Program-made: the position numbers and the translations under genes
Assembly: GCF_012070395.1 (NCBI RefSeq)
Contig: NZ_JAAFYS010000004.1
Span: forward strand, 310,001-374,000
Source: Pseudoroseicyclus tamaricis
GTDB taxonomy: Bacteria; Pseudomonadota; Alphaproteobacteria; Rhodobacterales; Rhodobacteraceae
Direction of reading: 5' to 3'
DNA: 64,000 nucleotides
The notes under the pieces: model-generated
What the model was told of the DNA's origin: nothing
Database searches by the model: none
What the model saw: the letters and a program-made list of their open reading frames with translations, nothing else
In this document: piece by piece, positions 18,505 to 27,569 of the stretch
Layout of the letters: each line of letters begins with the position of its first letter
Position numbering within the stretch: the first letter of the stretch is position 1

Positions 18505-19209
18505 CTACACCATGCGGATCACATCCTTGCCGATCGCCAGCACGTAGCCGCGCCGGGCAATGTTCTTCACCAGAAGCTCGCTGACGATCTGGTTGCCCAG
18601 CGTGTCGCGCAGCCGCTTGATCCGCGTCGCGCCGGCCGCCTCGTCGCAATCGGAGGCATCCTTGCCGGAGATCACCGCCTCGATCTCGGCGCCAGAGAGC
18701 ACGTCATCGTCCATCCGCGCCTCCGCCAGCACCGAGAGGGTCTCGATGGCGGCGCCGGTCAGCTTGAACTCGAGGTTGTTGAGATAGACCGTGTTCTGCT
18801 CCCTCGCGATCAGCAGCGAGTTCACCTCGATCCCCTTCCGTTCGATCTGGCCCATCCGGCGCGTCAACGCCACGAGCATGACGAGGAAGGCGACCGCCGC
18901 CACCAGCATCGCCAGCGCGAAGACCAGCAGCACGAAGATGACGAATCGGTAGGAACCCAGCGTCTCCGAGAAGGCCGTGCCGCTCTGCGCGAGGATCTCC
19001 AGCAGCTTCACCTCCGCCTGGCTGCGCAGGTCGGCATTCTCGATGAACAGCTGCTCGACGCGCGCGTTGAAGGCGTTGGCATCCGGCAGGTTGAGGAAGA
19101 GCAGCAGCGCCGCGATCACCAGCACCGCGAAAATCGACGCGATGCCCCCGATCACGAACCGGTTGCCCGTCACCCGCACCTCAGAAGCGAAGGTAGAATC
19201 TCCCGGCAT
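18505..19209 (-). CDS. Membrane-anchored winged-helix (OmpR-type) protein
   Basis: The 234-residue protein has two membrane helices (about 18-40 and 89-115) with a roughly 48-residue loop between them. A short coiled segment and then a C-terminal domain (about 138-234) follow. The end reads like a Trans_reg_C winged helix: EFKLTGAAIETLSVLAEA, then RIKRLRDTLGNQIVSELL and RRGYVLAI, which correspond to the alpha-loop, recognition helix and wing of OmpR/PhoB/CadC. The order is reversed compared with CadC/ToxR, where the DNA-binding domain is N-terminal. Start ATG 19209 has GGGAAGG just upstream and overlaps the preceding gene by 29 bp. Binding of DNA is inferred, not shown. Confidence 0.75.
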   Translation of the reverse strand: MPGDSTFASEVRVTGNRFVIGGIASIFAVLVIAALLLFLNLPDANAFNARVEQLFIENADLRSQAEVKLLEILAQSGTAFSETLGSYRFVIFVLLVFALAMLVAAVAFLVMLVALTRRMGQIERKGIEVNSLLIAREQNTVYLNNLEFKLTGAAIETLSVLAEARMDDDVLSGAEIEAVISGKDASDCDEAAGATRIKRLRDTLGNQIVSELLVKNIARRGYVLAIGKDVIRMV

Positions 19210-19465
19210 CGCCTTCCCTCTCCCCAAGCCCGGCTTCGTCGAATGTGCCGAGAATCGTGAGAAGCTGCCAGCCATTCGCGGCCAGCCGGGGGCGCAGCTC
19301 TTCTTCGGCAGCCGCCATGGTGCAGGCTCCGCGGATTTCCGCAACACCGTAGTGCAGGCGCAGCGGATCATCCTGCTTCGCCTTGTAGTCGGCAAAGCAG
19401 GCCGCCGAGGCCGGGCCGGCGGCAGCGAGGAGCATCAGGGCGAGGAAGGGGAGCGTGGCTCTCAT
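19181..19465 (-). CDS. Small exported protein of unknown function
   Basis: The 94-residue precursor has a Sec signal (to ASA, about residue 22). The mature part, CFADYKAKQDDPLRLHYGVAEIRGACTMAAAEEELRPRLAANGWQLLTILGTF, looks like a conserved hypothetical found in Rhodobacteraceae, with two Cys that could pair. ATG 19465 is the signal-peptide start. Its 3' end overlaps the start of the membrane winged-helix gene by 29 bp, so the two are co-expressed and the small protein might be sensed by, or help, that membrane protein. Confidence 0.75.
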   Translation of the reverse strand: MRATLPFLALMLLAAAGPASAACFADYKAKQDDPLRLHYGVAEIRGACTMAAAEEELRPRLAANGWQLLTILGTFDEAGLGEREGDAGRFYLRF

Positions 19466-19630
19466 GGCCCGAGCCTCAACCCGGGAGGGCACGCTAGTCA
19501 ATATCCGTTGGGATTTTCGCATCCTGTCATTGGATAGCAACCGGACGTTATTGTTTGATTTCACCGGTGCTCCCCATGGTCTGCCCATCGCGTTCGCCAA
19601 AAGGGCTGCCACCCGATGAGGAGACCCGCC

Positions 19631-20200
19631 ATGAGATACCTGACCCGCCAGCTGATCGCCATCGCCGCCGCCTTCGCCCTCGTCCTGCCCCTGCCGGCAC
19701 GGGCGGAGGAGTATGGTGCGCGCAGCGACAGCAATGGCGAGGAGATTGGCCAGCTCCTCATCGGCCTCGCCGTTTTCGGCATCGCGGCGCATGTCCTCGC
19801 CCAGGCGAGCAAGCGCAATAAGGAGGACGATACCCCGGCGCCGGCCCCCACGGCCCGGCGGCCCGCGCCGCAGCAGCCCTTCCACCCCGGCTTCACGCGG
19901 TCAGAGCCCGGCTTCAGCCCGGACTCGTCCCGTGGGTTCAGCCCGGCGTCGCCGCGCGGCTTCAGCCCCGCTGCCCCGGCCGCGCTGCCGCGCCTGCCCT
20001 CGAGCTGCGCGGTGAGTTTCGAGACGCTGCGCGGCGCCCCCGTGCGCATCGTCGATCAGGATTGCCTGGCCCGGCGCTTCGCGCAGACCAGCCAGCTTCC
20101 CGCTTCCTGCAACCGGACCATCCGCATCGTCGGCGGCGTGGCGCGCGGCTTCGATGTCCGCTGCCTCCAGGATGAGGGATACCGCTTCTCGGCCCGTTAA
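19631..20200 (+). CDS. Exported protein with a low-complexity central region
   Basis: The 189-residue product starts with a signal peptide (MRYLTRQLIAIAAAFALVLPLPARA). A second hydrophobic helix (IGQLLIGLAVFGIAAHVLAQA) follows, then a Pro/Ala/Phe-rich spacer with the repeat GFSP (FSPDSSRGFSPASPRGFSPAAP). The C-terminal 60 residues have four Cys (SSCAVSFE, QDCLARRF, ASCNRTIRI, VRCLQDEGYRF), consistent with two disulphides. I recognise no family. Start ATG 19631 has GAGGAG at eight bases; the frame is open from 19616. The A/T-richer 19466-19630 gap holds the divergent promoters. Confidence 0.7.
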   Translation: MRYLTRQLIAIAAAFALVLPLPARAEEYGARSDSNGEEIGQLLIGLAVFGIAAHVLAQASKRNKEDDTPAPAPTARRPAPQQPFHPGFTRSEPGFSPDSSRGFSPASPRGFSPAAPAALPRLPSSCAVSFETLRGAPVRIVDQDCLARRFAQTSQLPASCNRTIRIVGGVARGFDVRCLQDEGYRFSAR

Positions 20201-20329
20201 GGCGTTCACGGTCGAGCAGAGGGACCGGAACCCGCAGTCCCCGCGGGACCGGCACCCGGAACGGGGCGGAGGAACATGGGCCTCCGCCCCGTCTCTATTT
20301 CGGGGACAAAATCCTCGACATCGCAGTTG

Positions 20330-20579
20330 CCAAGCCGCCGGAGCTGTTCCCCGCCCGATACGCGCCAAAGGCGCAGGGCGAGCGCCTGCCCGTCCCGGCG
20401 GGCTGGCGCTCTGGTGGGGCTTGGCGCCCCGCCAGGGCGGGGATGTCTTTTGCCGCCATAAATCGCGCAGCAGGGCCATTGCAGCGCCACCCCACGGGCA
20501 GGCGCCCGCCCTCCGCCTGCAACCGGAGTCTCGGGGAGGCGATCGGAGCGGTGGGTTGTGGGTTACAAACCCACCCAAC
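20330..20579 (-). repeat. REP-pseudoknot composite element, copy 1
   Basis: This is the most diverged copy of the seven-member family, in minus orientation. The REP-like hairpin is at 20550-20579 with an internal duplication (GTGGGTTGTGGGTTACAAAC). The B arm is at about 20494-20520 and B' at 20370-20394. The conserved ATAAATCG (CGATTTAT on the element's strand) is present near 20456. It occupies the 441-bp gap between the Cys-rich exported protein and rnhB; nothing else is visible there. Confidence 0.75.
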
Positions 20580-20641
20580 GCAGCCCATTCGTGATCGCCG
20601 CCAGGCTTGCACCGCGACTCGCGCCCCGGCATTTTGCGCCC

Positions 20642-21250
20642 ATGCAGGCCTTCCCAGATTACACCTTCGAGACCGCCATCATCTCGCGCGGCCATGTCCC
20701 CGTCGCCGGCGTCGATGAGGCTGGACGAGGCCCCCTCGCCGGCCCGGTCGTCGCCGCCGCCGTCATCCTGCGCCAGGAGGCGATCCCGCCCGGCCTCAAC
20801 GATTCCAAGAAGCTCAACGCCGCCCAGCGCGAGGAGCTCGACCTGCAGATCCGCGAGAGCGCCATCTTCGCCGTCGCCGAGGCGAGCGTGGAGGAGATCG
20901 ACCGCCTCAATATCCTCTGGGCCTCGATGCTGGCCATGTCGCGCGCCCTCGCCGCCCTCGCCATGGCCCCGGCCTATGCCCTCATCGACGGCAACCGGAT
21001 GCCGAAGGAGCTCTGCTGCCCCGGCGAACCGCTCGTGGGCGGCGACGCCCGCTCGCTCTCCATCGCGGCGGCCTCGATCCTCGCCAAGGTGCACCGCGAC
21101 CGCATCATGGTGGATTTGGCGCAACAGCACCCCGGCTACGGCTGGGAGCGCAACTCCGGCTATGCGGTAAAGGCGCATCAGTCCGCGATCCGTGAGCTGG
21201 GGCTGACCCCACACCATAGGCGCTCCTTCCGGCTCGACTACCAGATATAG
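20642..21250 (+). CDS. rnhB: Ribonuclease HII
   Basis: RNase HII cuts the RNA strand of RNA-DNA hybrids and starts removal of single ribonucleotides from DNA. The 202-residue protein has the metal-binding motif [13 protein letters not shown] (Asp, Glu), the later ALIDGN and [20 protein letters not shown], all family hallmarks. ATG 20642 (MQAFPDY) is selected because upstream in-frame sequence lies in the repeat region. It is directly followed by ccrM, an arrangement I know from Rhodobacterales, but ccrM has its own promoter. Confidence 0.95.
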   Translation: MQAFPDYTFETAIISRGHVPVAGVDEAGRGPLAGPVVAAAVILRQEAIPPGLNDSKKLNAAQREELDLQIRESAIFAVAEASVEEIDRLNILWASMLAMSRALAALAMAPAYALIDGNRMPKELCCPGEPLVGGDARSLSIAAASILAKVHRDRIMVDLAQQHPGYGWERNSGYAVKAHQSAIRELGLTPHHRRSFRLDYQI

Positions 21251-21275
21251 TGACAAGCCCTAGCCGTAACTCCCT

Positions 21276-22469
<1,194 letters not shown>

Positions 22470-22525
22470 CCCCGCCACCCCAGAGTTACCGCCCGTGCCG
22501 AGGTCACCATGCCCCGGCACCGCCT

Positions 22526-22562
22526 GCCCCGCGCGCTCTTCGAGCCTGCGGGGCCTTTTTTT
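22526..22562 (+). terminator. Strong Rho-independent terminator of ccrM
   Basis: Stem GCCCCGC / GCGGGGC encloses an inner GCTC-TTC-GAGC hairpin and is followed by C and seven T. This is the clearest intrinsic terminator in the window. Confidence 0.9.
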
Positions 22563-22626
22563 ATCGACGGCAAAGGTGGGCTGGCACCGTCCCCTCGTGA
22601 GGGGGCCTCTGCCCGGGTGCGGGGCC

Positions 22627-23868
22627 TCAGGCCGGCACCAGCCCACCCCTCTGAACGGCGCGCGCCGGCCGTTCCGTCGCCGAAATCTGCTCGGCGACCA
22701 GATCGGCGGTGGCGGCAGAGAGCGTCCACCCCAGGTGCCCATGGCCGGTGTTGTAGAAGACCCGCGGCGAGCGCCCGGCGCCGACGCGCGGCATCATGTT
22801 CGGCATCATCGGCCGCAACCCGGCCCAGGGCGTGCAGCTCTCGGTCGAGACACCGGGGAAGTGCCGCTCCACCCACCCCACCAGCGGGCGGATGCGATCG
22901 GCCCGGATGTCGAGGTTGGCGCCGTTGAACTCCGCCGTCCCCGCCACGCGCAGCCGGTCCGCGCCGAGGCGGGAGGTGACGATCTTCGCCTTGTCGTCGA
23001 GGAGGGACACATGCGGCGCCGCCCCCCGGCTCGCCTCATCGAGCTGCACGGTGATGGAGTAGCCCTTCACCGGGTAGACGTTCACCCTGTCGCCGAAGCC
23101 CCGCGCCAGCGCCCGGCTGCCGACCCCGGCGCAGACGACGACGCCGTCGTAGCGCGACACGTCTCCGGCGGTGACGGTCACGCCCGCCTCGCCGGCCCGG
23201 GCGCTGCTGATCTCCGCCCCGTAGCGGAAGGTCACGCCCTGGGCGGCCAGCCAGTCGGCCAGCCCGCAGGTGAAGCGGTGGATGTCCCCGGTCGAATCGC
23301 TCTCGGTCCAGAAGCCGCCGACGATGTCGCCCTCCAGCTCCGGCGCCTTGGCGCGCACCTCCGCCGGCGTCAGCTCCTCCCGCTCCAGTCCGCCGGCGGC
23401 GAGCAGCCCGGTGACGCGGCGCGCATGGTCGAGATCCGCCTCCCGCTCGTAGAAATGCAGGATACCGGCGCGGGAGAAGGAGAAGTCCATCCCCGCCGCC
23501 GCCGCCATCTCCGCCAGCCCGGCCCTCGCCGCGATGGCCAGCCGCGCCGTCTCAATCGTGTTGCGCCGGTACTGCGGGATCGCGGCGAGGAACTCAGCCA
23601 TCCAGCTCATCTTGTGCCACGACGGTTTGGGGTTCACCGACAGCGGCGCATCGGGCGTCAGCATCCACTTCAGCCCCTTGAGTACCGTCGCCGGCTGGTT
23701 CCACACCTCGGCGTTGGAGGCGCTGAGCTGCCCGCCATTGGCGAAGGAGGTCTCCATCGCCGCGTAGCGGTTGCGGTCATAGACAGTGACGTCATAGCCG
23801 CGTTTATGGAGCGAATAGGCGGTGGTGATACCGGTGATGCCGGCGCCGAGAACGGCGATGGTGCGCAT
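22627..23868 (-). CDS. dadA: D-amino acid dehydrogenase (DadA-type FAD enzyme)
   Basis: This 413-residue membrane-associated flavoenzyme oxidises D-amino acids (classically D-alanine) to oxo acids and ammonia, feeding electrons to the quinone pool. The FAD-binding Rossmann motif opens the protein (IAVLGAGITGITTAYSLHKRGYDVTVYDR). FANGGQLSASNAEVWN and the C-terminal GHGHLGWTLSAATADLVAEQI are DadA signatures. It is single and preceded by a tandem glycine riboswitch, so glycine controls it and glycine or a glycine-derived amine may be a substrate. No alanine racemase gene is next to it. Confidence 0.92.
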   Translation of the reverse strand: MRTIAVLGAGITGITTAYSLHKRGYDVTVYDRNRYAAMETSFANGGQLSASNAEVWNQPATVLKGLKWMLTPDAPLSVNPKPSWHKMSWMAEFLAAIPQYRRNTIETARLAIAARAGLAEMAAAAGMDFSFSRAGILHFYEREADLDHARRVTGLLAAGGLEREELTPAEVRAKAPELEGDIVGGFWTESDSTGDIHRFTCGLADWLAAQGVTFRYGAEISSARAGEAGVTVTAGDVSRYDGVVVCAGVGSRALARGFGDRVNVYPVKGYSITVQLDEASRGAAPHVSLLDDKAKIVTSRLGADRLRVAGTAEFNGANLDIRADRIRPLVGWVERHFPGVSTESCTPWAGLRPMMPNMMPRVGAGRSPRVFYNTGHGHLGWTLSAATADLVAEQISATERPARAVQRGGLVPA

Positions 23869-23910
23869 GGGTCAGGCCCTCAGTGGCGAGATCAAATCCC
23901 GCGATGCGCC

Positions 23911-24111
23911 CCCTCCGTACCGGGCCTGAGAGATTCACCGATCCGCCCGCCATGGGTGGCCCGGCTTGCTCCTTCGGCGCGCCCGGCCGGGGTCCCACCC
24001 GGCGAGCGACTCTTCGGAGTGTTGCGGCCCCGCCGGTCCGTCTGCCTGAGAGTTCGCGGGGCGCGATTGCTCCTTCGGCGGCGGCCCTCTTGCCGCGCTC
24101 TCCCGGCGGGG
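23911..24111 (-). ncRNA. Tandem glycine riboswitch upstream of dadA
   Basis: Both aptamers of the classic tandem glycine riboswitch read on the minus strand. Aptamer 1 (24111-24028) has a nine-base P1 (CCCCGCCGG / CCGGCGGGG), CGCCGAAGGAGCAA and ACTCTCAGGC...GGACC. Aptamer 2 (about 24019-23911) has P1 CTCCG / CGGAG, CGCCGAAGGAGCAAGC and TCTCTCAGGC. The linker is short. Only 42 bases separate it from the dadA start, with the SD GAGGG nearby, which favours translational control or a compact platform. Confidence 0.92.
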
Positions 24112-24177
24112 TCGTTGTCCTGAGCGACCAGATAGCCCGCCTCGCGCGATCCGCCTATCGAATGTTTCGCATGATAA

Positions 24178-24597
24178 TCATGCAGCGCCGTGATGGATTG
24201 CCAGCCACCGCCGCAGCATCCCGGCCTGGAAGGGCACATGCCGCATGGCGAAGAAGACCTCCGGCCGCACCAGCGCCCAGCCCTGCCCTTCGTCGCCGAA
24301 GCGCACCGCCCGCTCGGCCCCCTCCGGCAGCCGGTGCACGAAGAACCACACCCGCCCCCGCGGCCGCTCCGACGGCGCCTGCCAGAGCCGCTCCGCCGCC
24401 CCCAGGTCGAGCCCCAGCTCCTCCCGCGTCTCCCTCGTCAGAGTCTGCACGGGGGTCTCCCCCGGCTCCCGCTCGCCGCCGGGAAAATCCCACAGGTTCG
24501 GCGAGTTGATCCAGGGCTTGGCATCGCGCAGCAGCACCACCAGCCGCTCCCCGAGGAACAGCGCCCCCTTCGCCCCGTCGAATGCACCCTCATCCAT
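24178..24597 (-). CDS. NUDIX hydrolase (8-oxo-dGTPase-like)
   Basis: The 139-residue protein has an intact NUDIX box (GGEREPGETPVQTLTRETREELGL) and begins ALFLGERLVVLLRDAKPWINSPNLWDFPGG, which resembles MutT-like pyrophosphohydrolases; substrate is unproven. A C-terminal segment rich in Phe/Trp (GQGWALVRPEVFFAMRHVPFQAGMLRRW) may cover the substrate. ATG 24597 is chosen because the frame upstream runs into a repeat. It is divergent from dinB and upstream of the glycine riboswitch, which has its own 66-bp leader region. Confidence 0.82.
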   Translation of the reverse strand: MDEGAFDGAKGALFLGERLVVLLRDAKPWINSPNLWDFPGGEREPGETPVQTLTRETREELGLDLGAAERLWQAPSERPRGRVWFFVHRLPEGAERAVRFGDEGQGWALVRPEVFFAMRHVPFQAGMLRRWLAIHHGAA

Positions 24598-24654
24598 ACC
24601 GCCGATCCTGCCATTCCCGCGCCGCCTCCGCCACCCGGCGCCCCCGCCGCCCGT

Positions 24655-24700
24655 TTCATCTGGCCAAAAATACCGCGGGGGTCCGGGGGCTGGCCCCCGG
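24655..24700 (+). repeat. GGCCAAAAATA-box hairpin repeat, copy 2
   Basis: The box TTCATCTGGCCAAAAATACC is followed by GCGGGGGT and the hairpin CCGGGGGC-TG-GCCCCCGG. Here it lies in the gap between the divergent NUDIX and dinB genes, so it is not at the end of any gene on either strand. Confidence 0.75.
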
Positions 24701-24827
24701 TCCCGTCCCATCCACCCGCGCCCAACGCCGGCCCCCCGCAGCGCCGGGCGGGCCGGGGTGGGTGGGCGGGAGGCCCGCCCGGCGCTGCGGATAGACGCCG
24801 CCCCGACGCATGCTTATCTTGCACCCC

Positions 24828-26081
24828 ATGCCCGCCCTCTGCCGCGCCTGCCTTCATGCCTTCGAGTCGGGCCCCCGCTGCCCGGCCTGCCGCAGCCCGC
24901 GCGTCACGTCCCACCCGGAACTATTCTCCCTCTCCATCGCCCACATGGATTGCGACGCCTTCTTCGCCTCCGTCGAGAAGCGGGACGATCCGGGGCTGCG
25001 CGACCACCCGGTCATCATCGGCGGCGGCCGGCGCGGAGTCGTCTCCACCGCCTGCTACCTCGCCCGCATCAAGGGCGTCCGCTCGGCCATGCCGATGTTC
25101 CAGGCGCTCAAGCTCTGCCCCGAGGCGATCGTGGTGAAGCCGCGCTTCGAGGCCTATGTCGAGGCCTCCCGCGCCATCCGCGCGATGATGGAGGACCTGA
25201 CCCCCACCATCCAGCCGCTCTCGCTCGACGAGGCGTTCATGGATCTGACCGGCACGCAGCGCCTCCACGGCGCCCCGCCCGCCGTCCTCCTCGCCCGCCT
25301 CACCCGGCGCATGGAGACGGAGCTGGGGCTGACCGGCTCCATCGGCCTCAGCCACAACAAGTTCCTCGCCAAGCTCGCCTCCGATCTCGACAAGCCCCGC
25401 GGCTTCTCCGTCATCGGCCGGGCGGAGACGGAGGCGTACCTCGCCCCCCTGCCCGTCTCGAAGATCTGGGGCATCGGCCCCGCCGCGCAGGCGAGCCTCG
25501 AGAAGGTGGGCATCCGCTCCTTCTCCGACCTGCGGCGCTGGGAGCGGCGCGACCTGATGGAGCGCTTCGGCCAGATGGGCGACCGGCTCTGGCACCTCGC
25601 GCGGGGGGAGGATCATCGCCCCGTCTCCGCCCATGAGCCGGTGCGCTCGATCTCCAACGAGACGACCTTCCACGAGGATACGGCCGACGCCGATATCCTC
25701 GACGGCCATATCTGGCGGATGGCAGAGAAGGTGGCGAGCCGCGCCAAGGCCAAGGGCCTCGCCGGCCGTGTCGTGACGCTGAAGCTCCGCCGCGCCGACT
25801 TCCGCATCCTCACCCGCCGCACGGCGCTCCACCAGCCGACGCAGATGGCCGACACGCTCTACCGCACGGCCCGGGGGCTGCATGACGCCTCCGGCCTCAA
25901 GGGCCCCTTCCGCCTCATCGGCGTCGGCCTCTCCGATCTCTGCGACGCTGCCGAGGCCGACCGTGAGGCCGACCTGCTCGATCCCGGCGCCGCCCGGCGC
26001 GCGGGGGCGGAACGGGCGGCCGACGCGATCCGCGCCAGGTTCGGCGATGCGGCGATCGTGAAGGGCCGGGCCCTGCGCTGA
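24828..26081 (+). CDS. dinB: DNA polymerase IV with N-terminal zinc-ribbon
   Basis: This Y-family polymerase copies damaged DNA. The 417-residue protein has the catalytic carboxylates in HMDCDAFFASVE and LSLDEAFMDLT, the SHNKFLAKLASDLDKP motif, a helix-hairpin-helix (IWGIGPAAQASLEKVGIRSF) and the little finger. It differs from the E. coli form in an added N-terminal Cys pair module, CRAC...CPAC, within the first 25 residues, as I recall for Rhodobacterales DinB. It lacks an obvious C-terminal clamp-binding motif. ATG 24828 fits this N-terminus; 24810 is possible. No clear SD precedes either start. Confidence 0.92.
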   Translation: MPALCRACLHAFESGPRCPACRSPRVTSHPELFSLSIAHMDCDAFFASVEKRDDPGLRDHPVIIGGGRRGVVSTACYLARIKGVRSAMPMFQALKLCPEAIVVKPRFEAYVEASRAIRAMMEDLTPTIQPLSLDEAFMDLTGTQRLHGAPPAVLLARLTRRMETELGLTGSIGLSHNKFLAKLASDLDKPRGFSVIGRAETEAYLAPLPVSKIWGIGPAAQASLEKVGIRSFSDLRRWERRDLMERFGQMGDRLWHLARGEDHRPVSAHEPVRSISNETTFHEDTADADILDGHIWRMAEKVASRAKAKGLAGRVVTLKLRRADFRILTRRTALHQPTQMADTLYRTARGLHDASGLKGPFRLIGVGLSDLCDAAEADREADLLDPGAARRAGAERAADAIRARFGDAAIVKGRALR

Positions 26082-26178
26082 GGGCCGTCCGGGGATCTCC
26101 ACGACAGCCAGGCACAGGCGCCCAGGGAACCCTCGCACGTCTAACCCGTTGAGGAAGAAATCCGAACGGAGGACGATC

Positions 26179-26376
26179 ATGACCCCGAAGACCGAGCGCA
26201 ACAGCGGCGACGACTGGACGGACGAGGACGTGGCCGAGCTGAAGAAACTGGCCGAGGAGAACACGCCGACCCGCGTGATCGGCCTCAAGCTGGGGCGGAC
26301 CGAGGATTCCGTCTACAACAAGGCGTCCGAAGAGGGCATCTCCCTCAAGCCGGTCAACCAGTCGCCCCACGGCTGA
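26179..26376 (+). CDS. Small helix-turn-helix-like protein (65 aa)
   Basis: The product has one compact motif, WTDEDVAELKKLAEENTPTRVIGLKLGRTEDSVYNKASEEGISL, which reads as a SANT/GcrA-like or sigma-region-4-like helix-turn-helix: an acidic first helix, then the turn and a recognition helix with RTEDSVYNKA. It is a plausible small DNA-binding protein. The start ATG 26179 has GGAGG six bases upstream. It is alone, 97 bp after dinB and convergent with the amidohydrolase gene. Confidence 0.75.
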   Translation: MTPKTERNSGDDWTDEDVAELKKLAEENTPTRVIGLKLGRTEDSVYNKASEEGISLKPVNQSPHG

Positions 26377-26391
26377 GGTCCCTCGGCTGAG

Positions 26392-27255
26392 CTACTCCGC
26401 CGCCATCGGCAACGGGTCCGCCCGGCCGAGGGCGGCGATGTCGGCGACGACACCGCCGATCAGATCGCGGAAGCTCTCGAAATCGGGCCGCGGCGCGATG
26501 CTGGCCTCGTCCATGTACAGCGCCCGGTCGATCTCGATCTGCACCGCGTGCCGCCGGCGCGCCGGCCGCCCGTAGGCCTGCGCCACGTAGGCCCCGGCGA
26601 ACGGCATGTTGCGCGCGCAGCGCAAGCCGGCGCGGGCGAAAGCCGCCTCGATCTCCGCCACCAGCCCCGGCGCGGCGGAAGCGCCGAAGCGATCCCCGAT
26701 CACCACGTCCGGCTTGCGGATGCCGCGGGGGCCGAGGCTCTCCAGCGCTTCGTGCGGCATGGAGTGACAGTCGATCAGGATCGCCTGCCCGAAGCTGTGC
26801 TGCGCCTCGTCCACGAGCCGCCCCAGCGCGGCATGGTAGGGGTGCCAGACATTCGCCAGCCGCGCCTCCGCCTCTGCCAGCGGGATGCGCCCGTGATAGA
26901 TCGGGCGCCCGCCCGCCACGACCCGGGGGATGACGCCGAGCCCGGAGGCGATGCGCGGATTCGGGTTCACCCGCCGCAGCCCCTCGATCAGCGCCGGGTC
27001 GAGCTCCTCCGCCGCGCGATTGAGGTCGACATAGGCGCGGGGCGCCTCGGCAGCGATGAGCGGCGCGCCCGCCTCGGGCGCGCAAGCGAAGAGCCGGTCC
27101 ACGAAGGCATCCTCGCTGGAGCGGATGGCCTGCTCGTCGAGCCGGGCGGCGGCGAGGAACTCGGCCGGATACTCGCTGCCGGAATGGGGGGAGGCGAAGA
27201 CAACGGCGCTCGTGCGCCGCGCCGGCATCGTCAGACGGAATGCTGCCTTGGCCAT
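26392..27255 (-). CDS. N-formylglutamate amidohydrolase family protein
   Basis: The family hydrolyses N-formylglutamate (histidine breakdown) or related N-acyl amino acids. The 287-residue protein has the family boxes VVFASPHSGSEYP (metal His), APRAYVDLNRAAEELDP, the strand AILIDCHSMPHE (metal site) and QIEIDRALYMDE. ATG 27255 has GGAGGAGCG right upstream. No hut genes adjoin it, so a role in histidine use is not supported here. It is convergent with the small HTH gene, 15 bp apart. Confidence 0.88.
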   Translation of the reverse strand: MAKAAFRLTMPARRTSAVVFASPHSGSEYPAEFLAAARLDEQAIRSSEDAFVDRLFACAPEAGAPLIAAEAPRAYVDLNRAAEELDPALIEGLRRVNPNPRIASGLGVIPRVVAGGRPIYHGRIPLAEAEARLANVWHPYHAALGRLVDEAQHSFGQAILIDCHSMPHEALESLGPRGIRKPDVVIGDRFGASAAPGLVAEIEAAFARAGLRCARNMPFAGAYVAQAYGRPARRRHAVQIEIDRALYMDEASIAPRPDFESFRDLIGGVVADIAALGRADPLPMAAE

Positions 27256-27318
27256 CGCTCCTCCGCGCCCCCGATCTTGGGGGAAATCATACGGGCGAAG
27301 CGTCGCCGCCAAAAGCCC

Positions 27319-27347
27319 TTGATCCGCTTCGTGAACCCTTTTATAGA
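27319..27347 (+). promoter_or_regulatory. Sigma-70 promoter of tRNA-Val/rpmJ
   Basis: TTGATC at 27319-27324 and TATAGA at 27342-27347 have 17-bp spacing. A hairpin (GTCCC / GGGAC with a T-rich loop, about 27376-27394) lies in the leader before the tRNA. Confidence 0.75.
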
Positions 27348-27415
27348 CCCGTCACCCGACGCAGAGGCACCCTGCGTCCCTTTTGTTTTGGGACGAAGGA
27401 ACCCCCGGTCGGCAA

Positions 27416-27490
27416 GGGCGGTTAGCTCAGTGGTAGAGCACTTCGTTGACATCGAAGGGGTCACAAGTTCGAACCTTGTACCGCCCACCA
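27416..27490 (+). tRNA. tRNA-Val (anticodon GAC)
   Basis: The 75-base tRNA has acceptor stem GGGCGGT / ACCGCCC, discriminator A and encoded CCA. The anticodon stem CTTCG / CGAAG encloses TTGACAT, giving anticodon GAC. It has a good promoter about 70 bp upstream. Confidence 0.97.
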
Positions 27491-27569
27491 GACGGATTTC
27501 ACCGGCACCCCGGAGGAGGGGTGCCAGAACGCAGAGCGGCCGGAGCGCCGCGTGAGAAGGAGAAGGCCG

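Noticed and set aside
26392-27255. A histidine-utilisation (hut) locus
   Set aside because: Only the N-formylglutamate amidohydrolase-like gene is present; hutH, hutU and hutI are absent here, so a gene symbol was not given.
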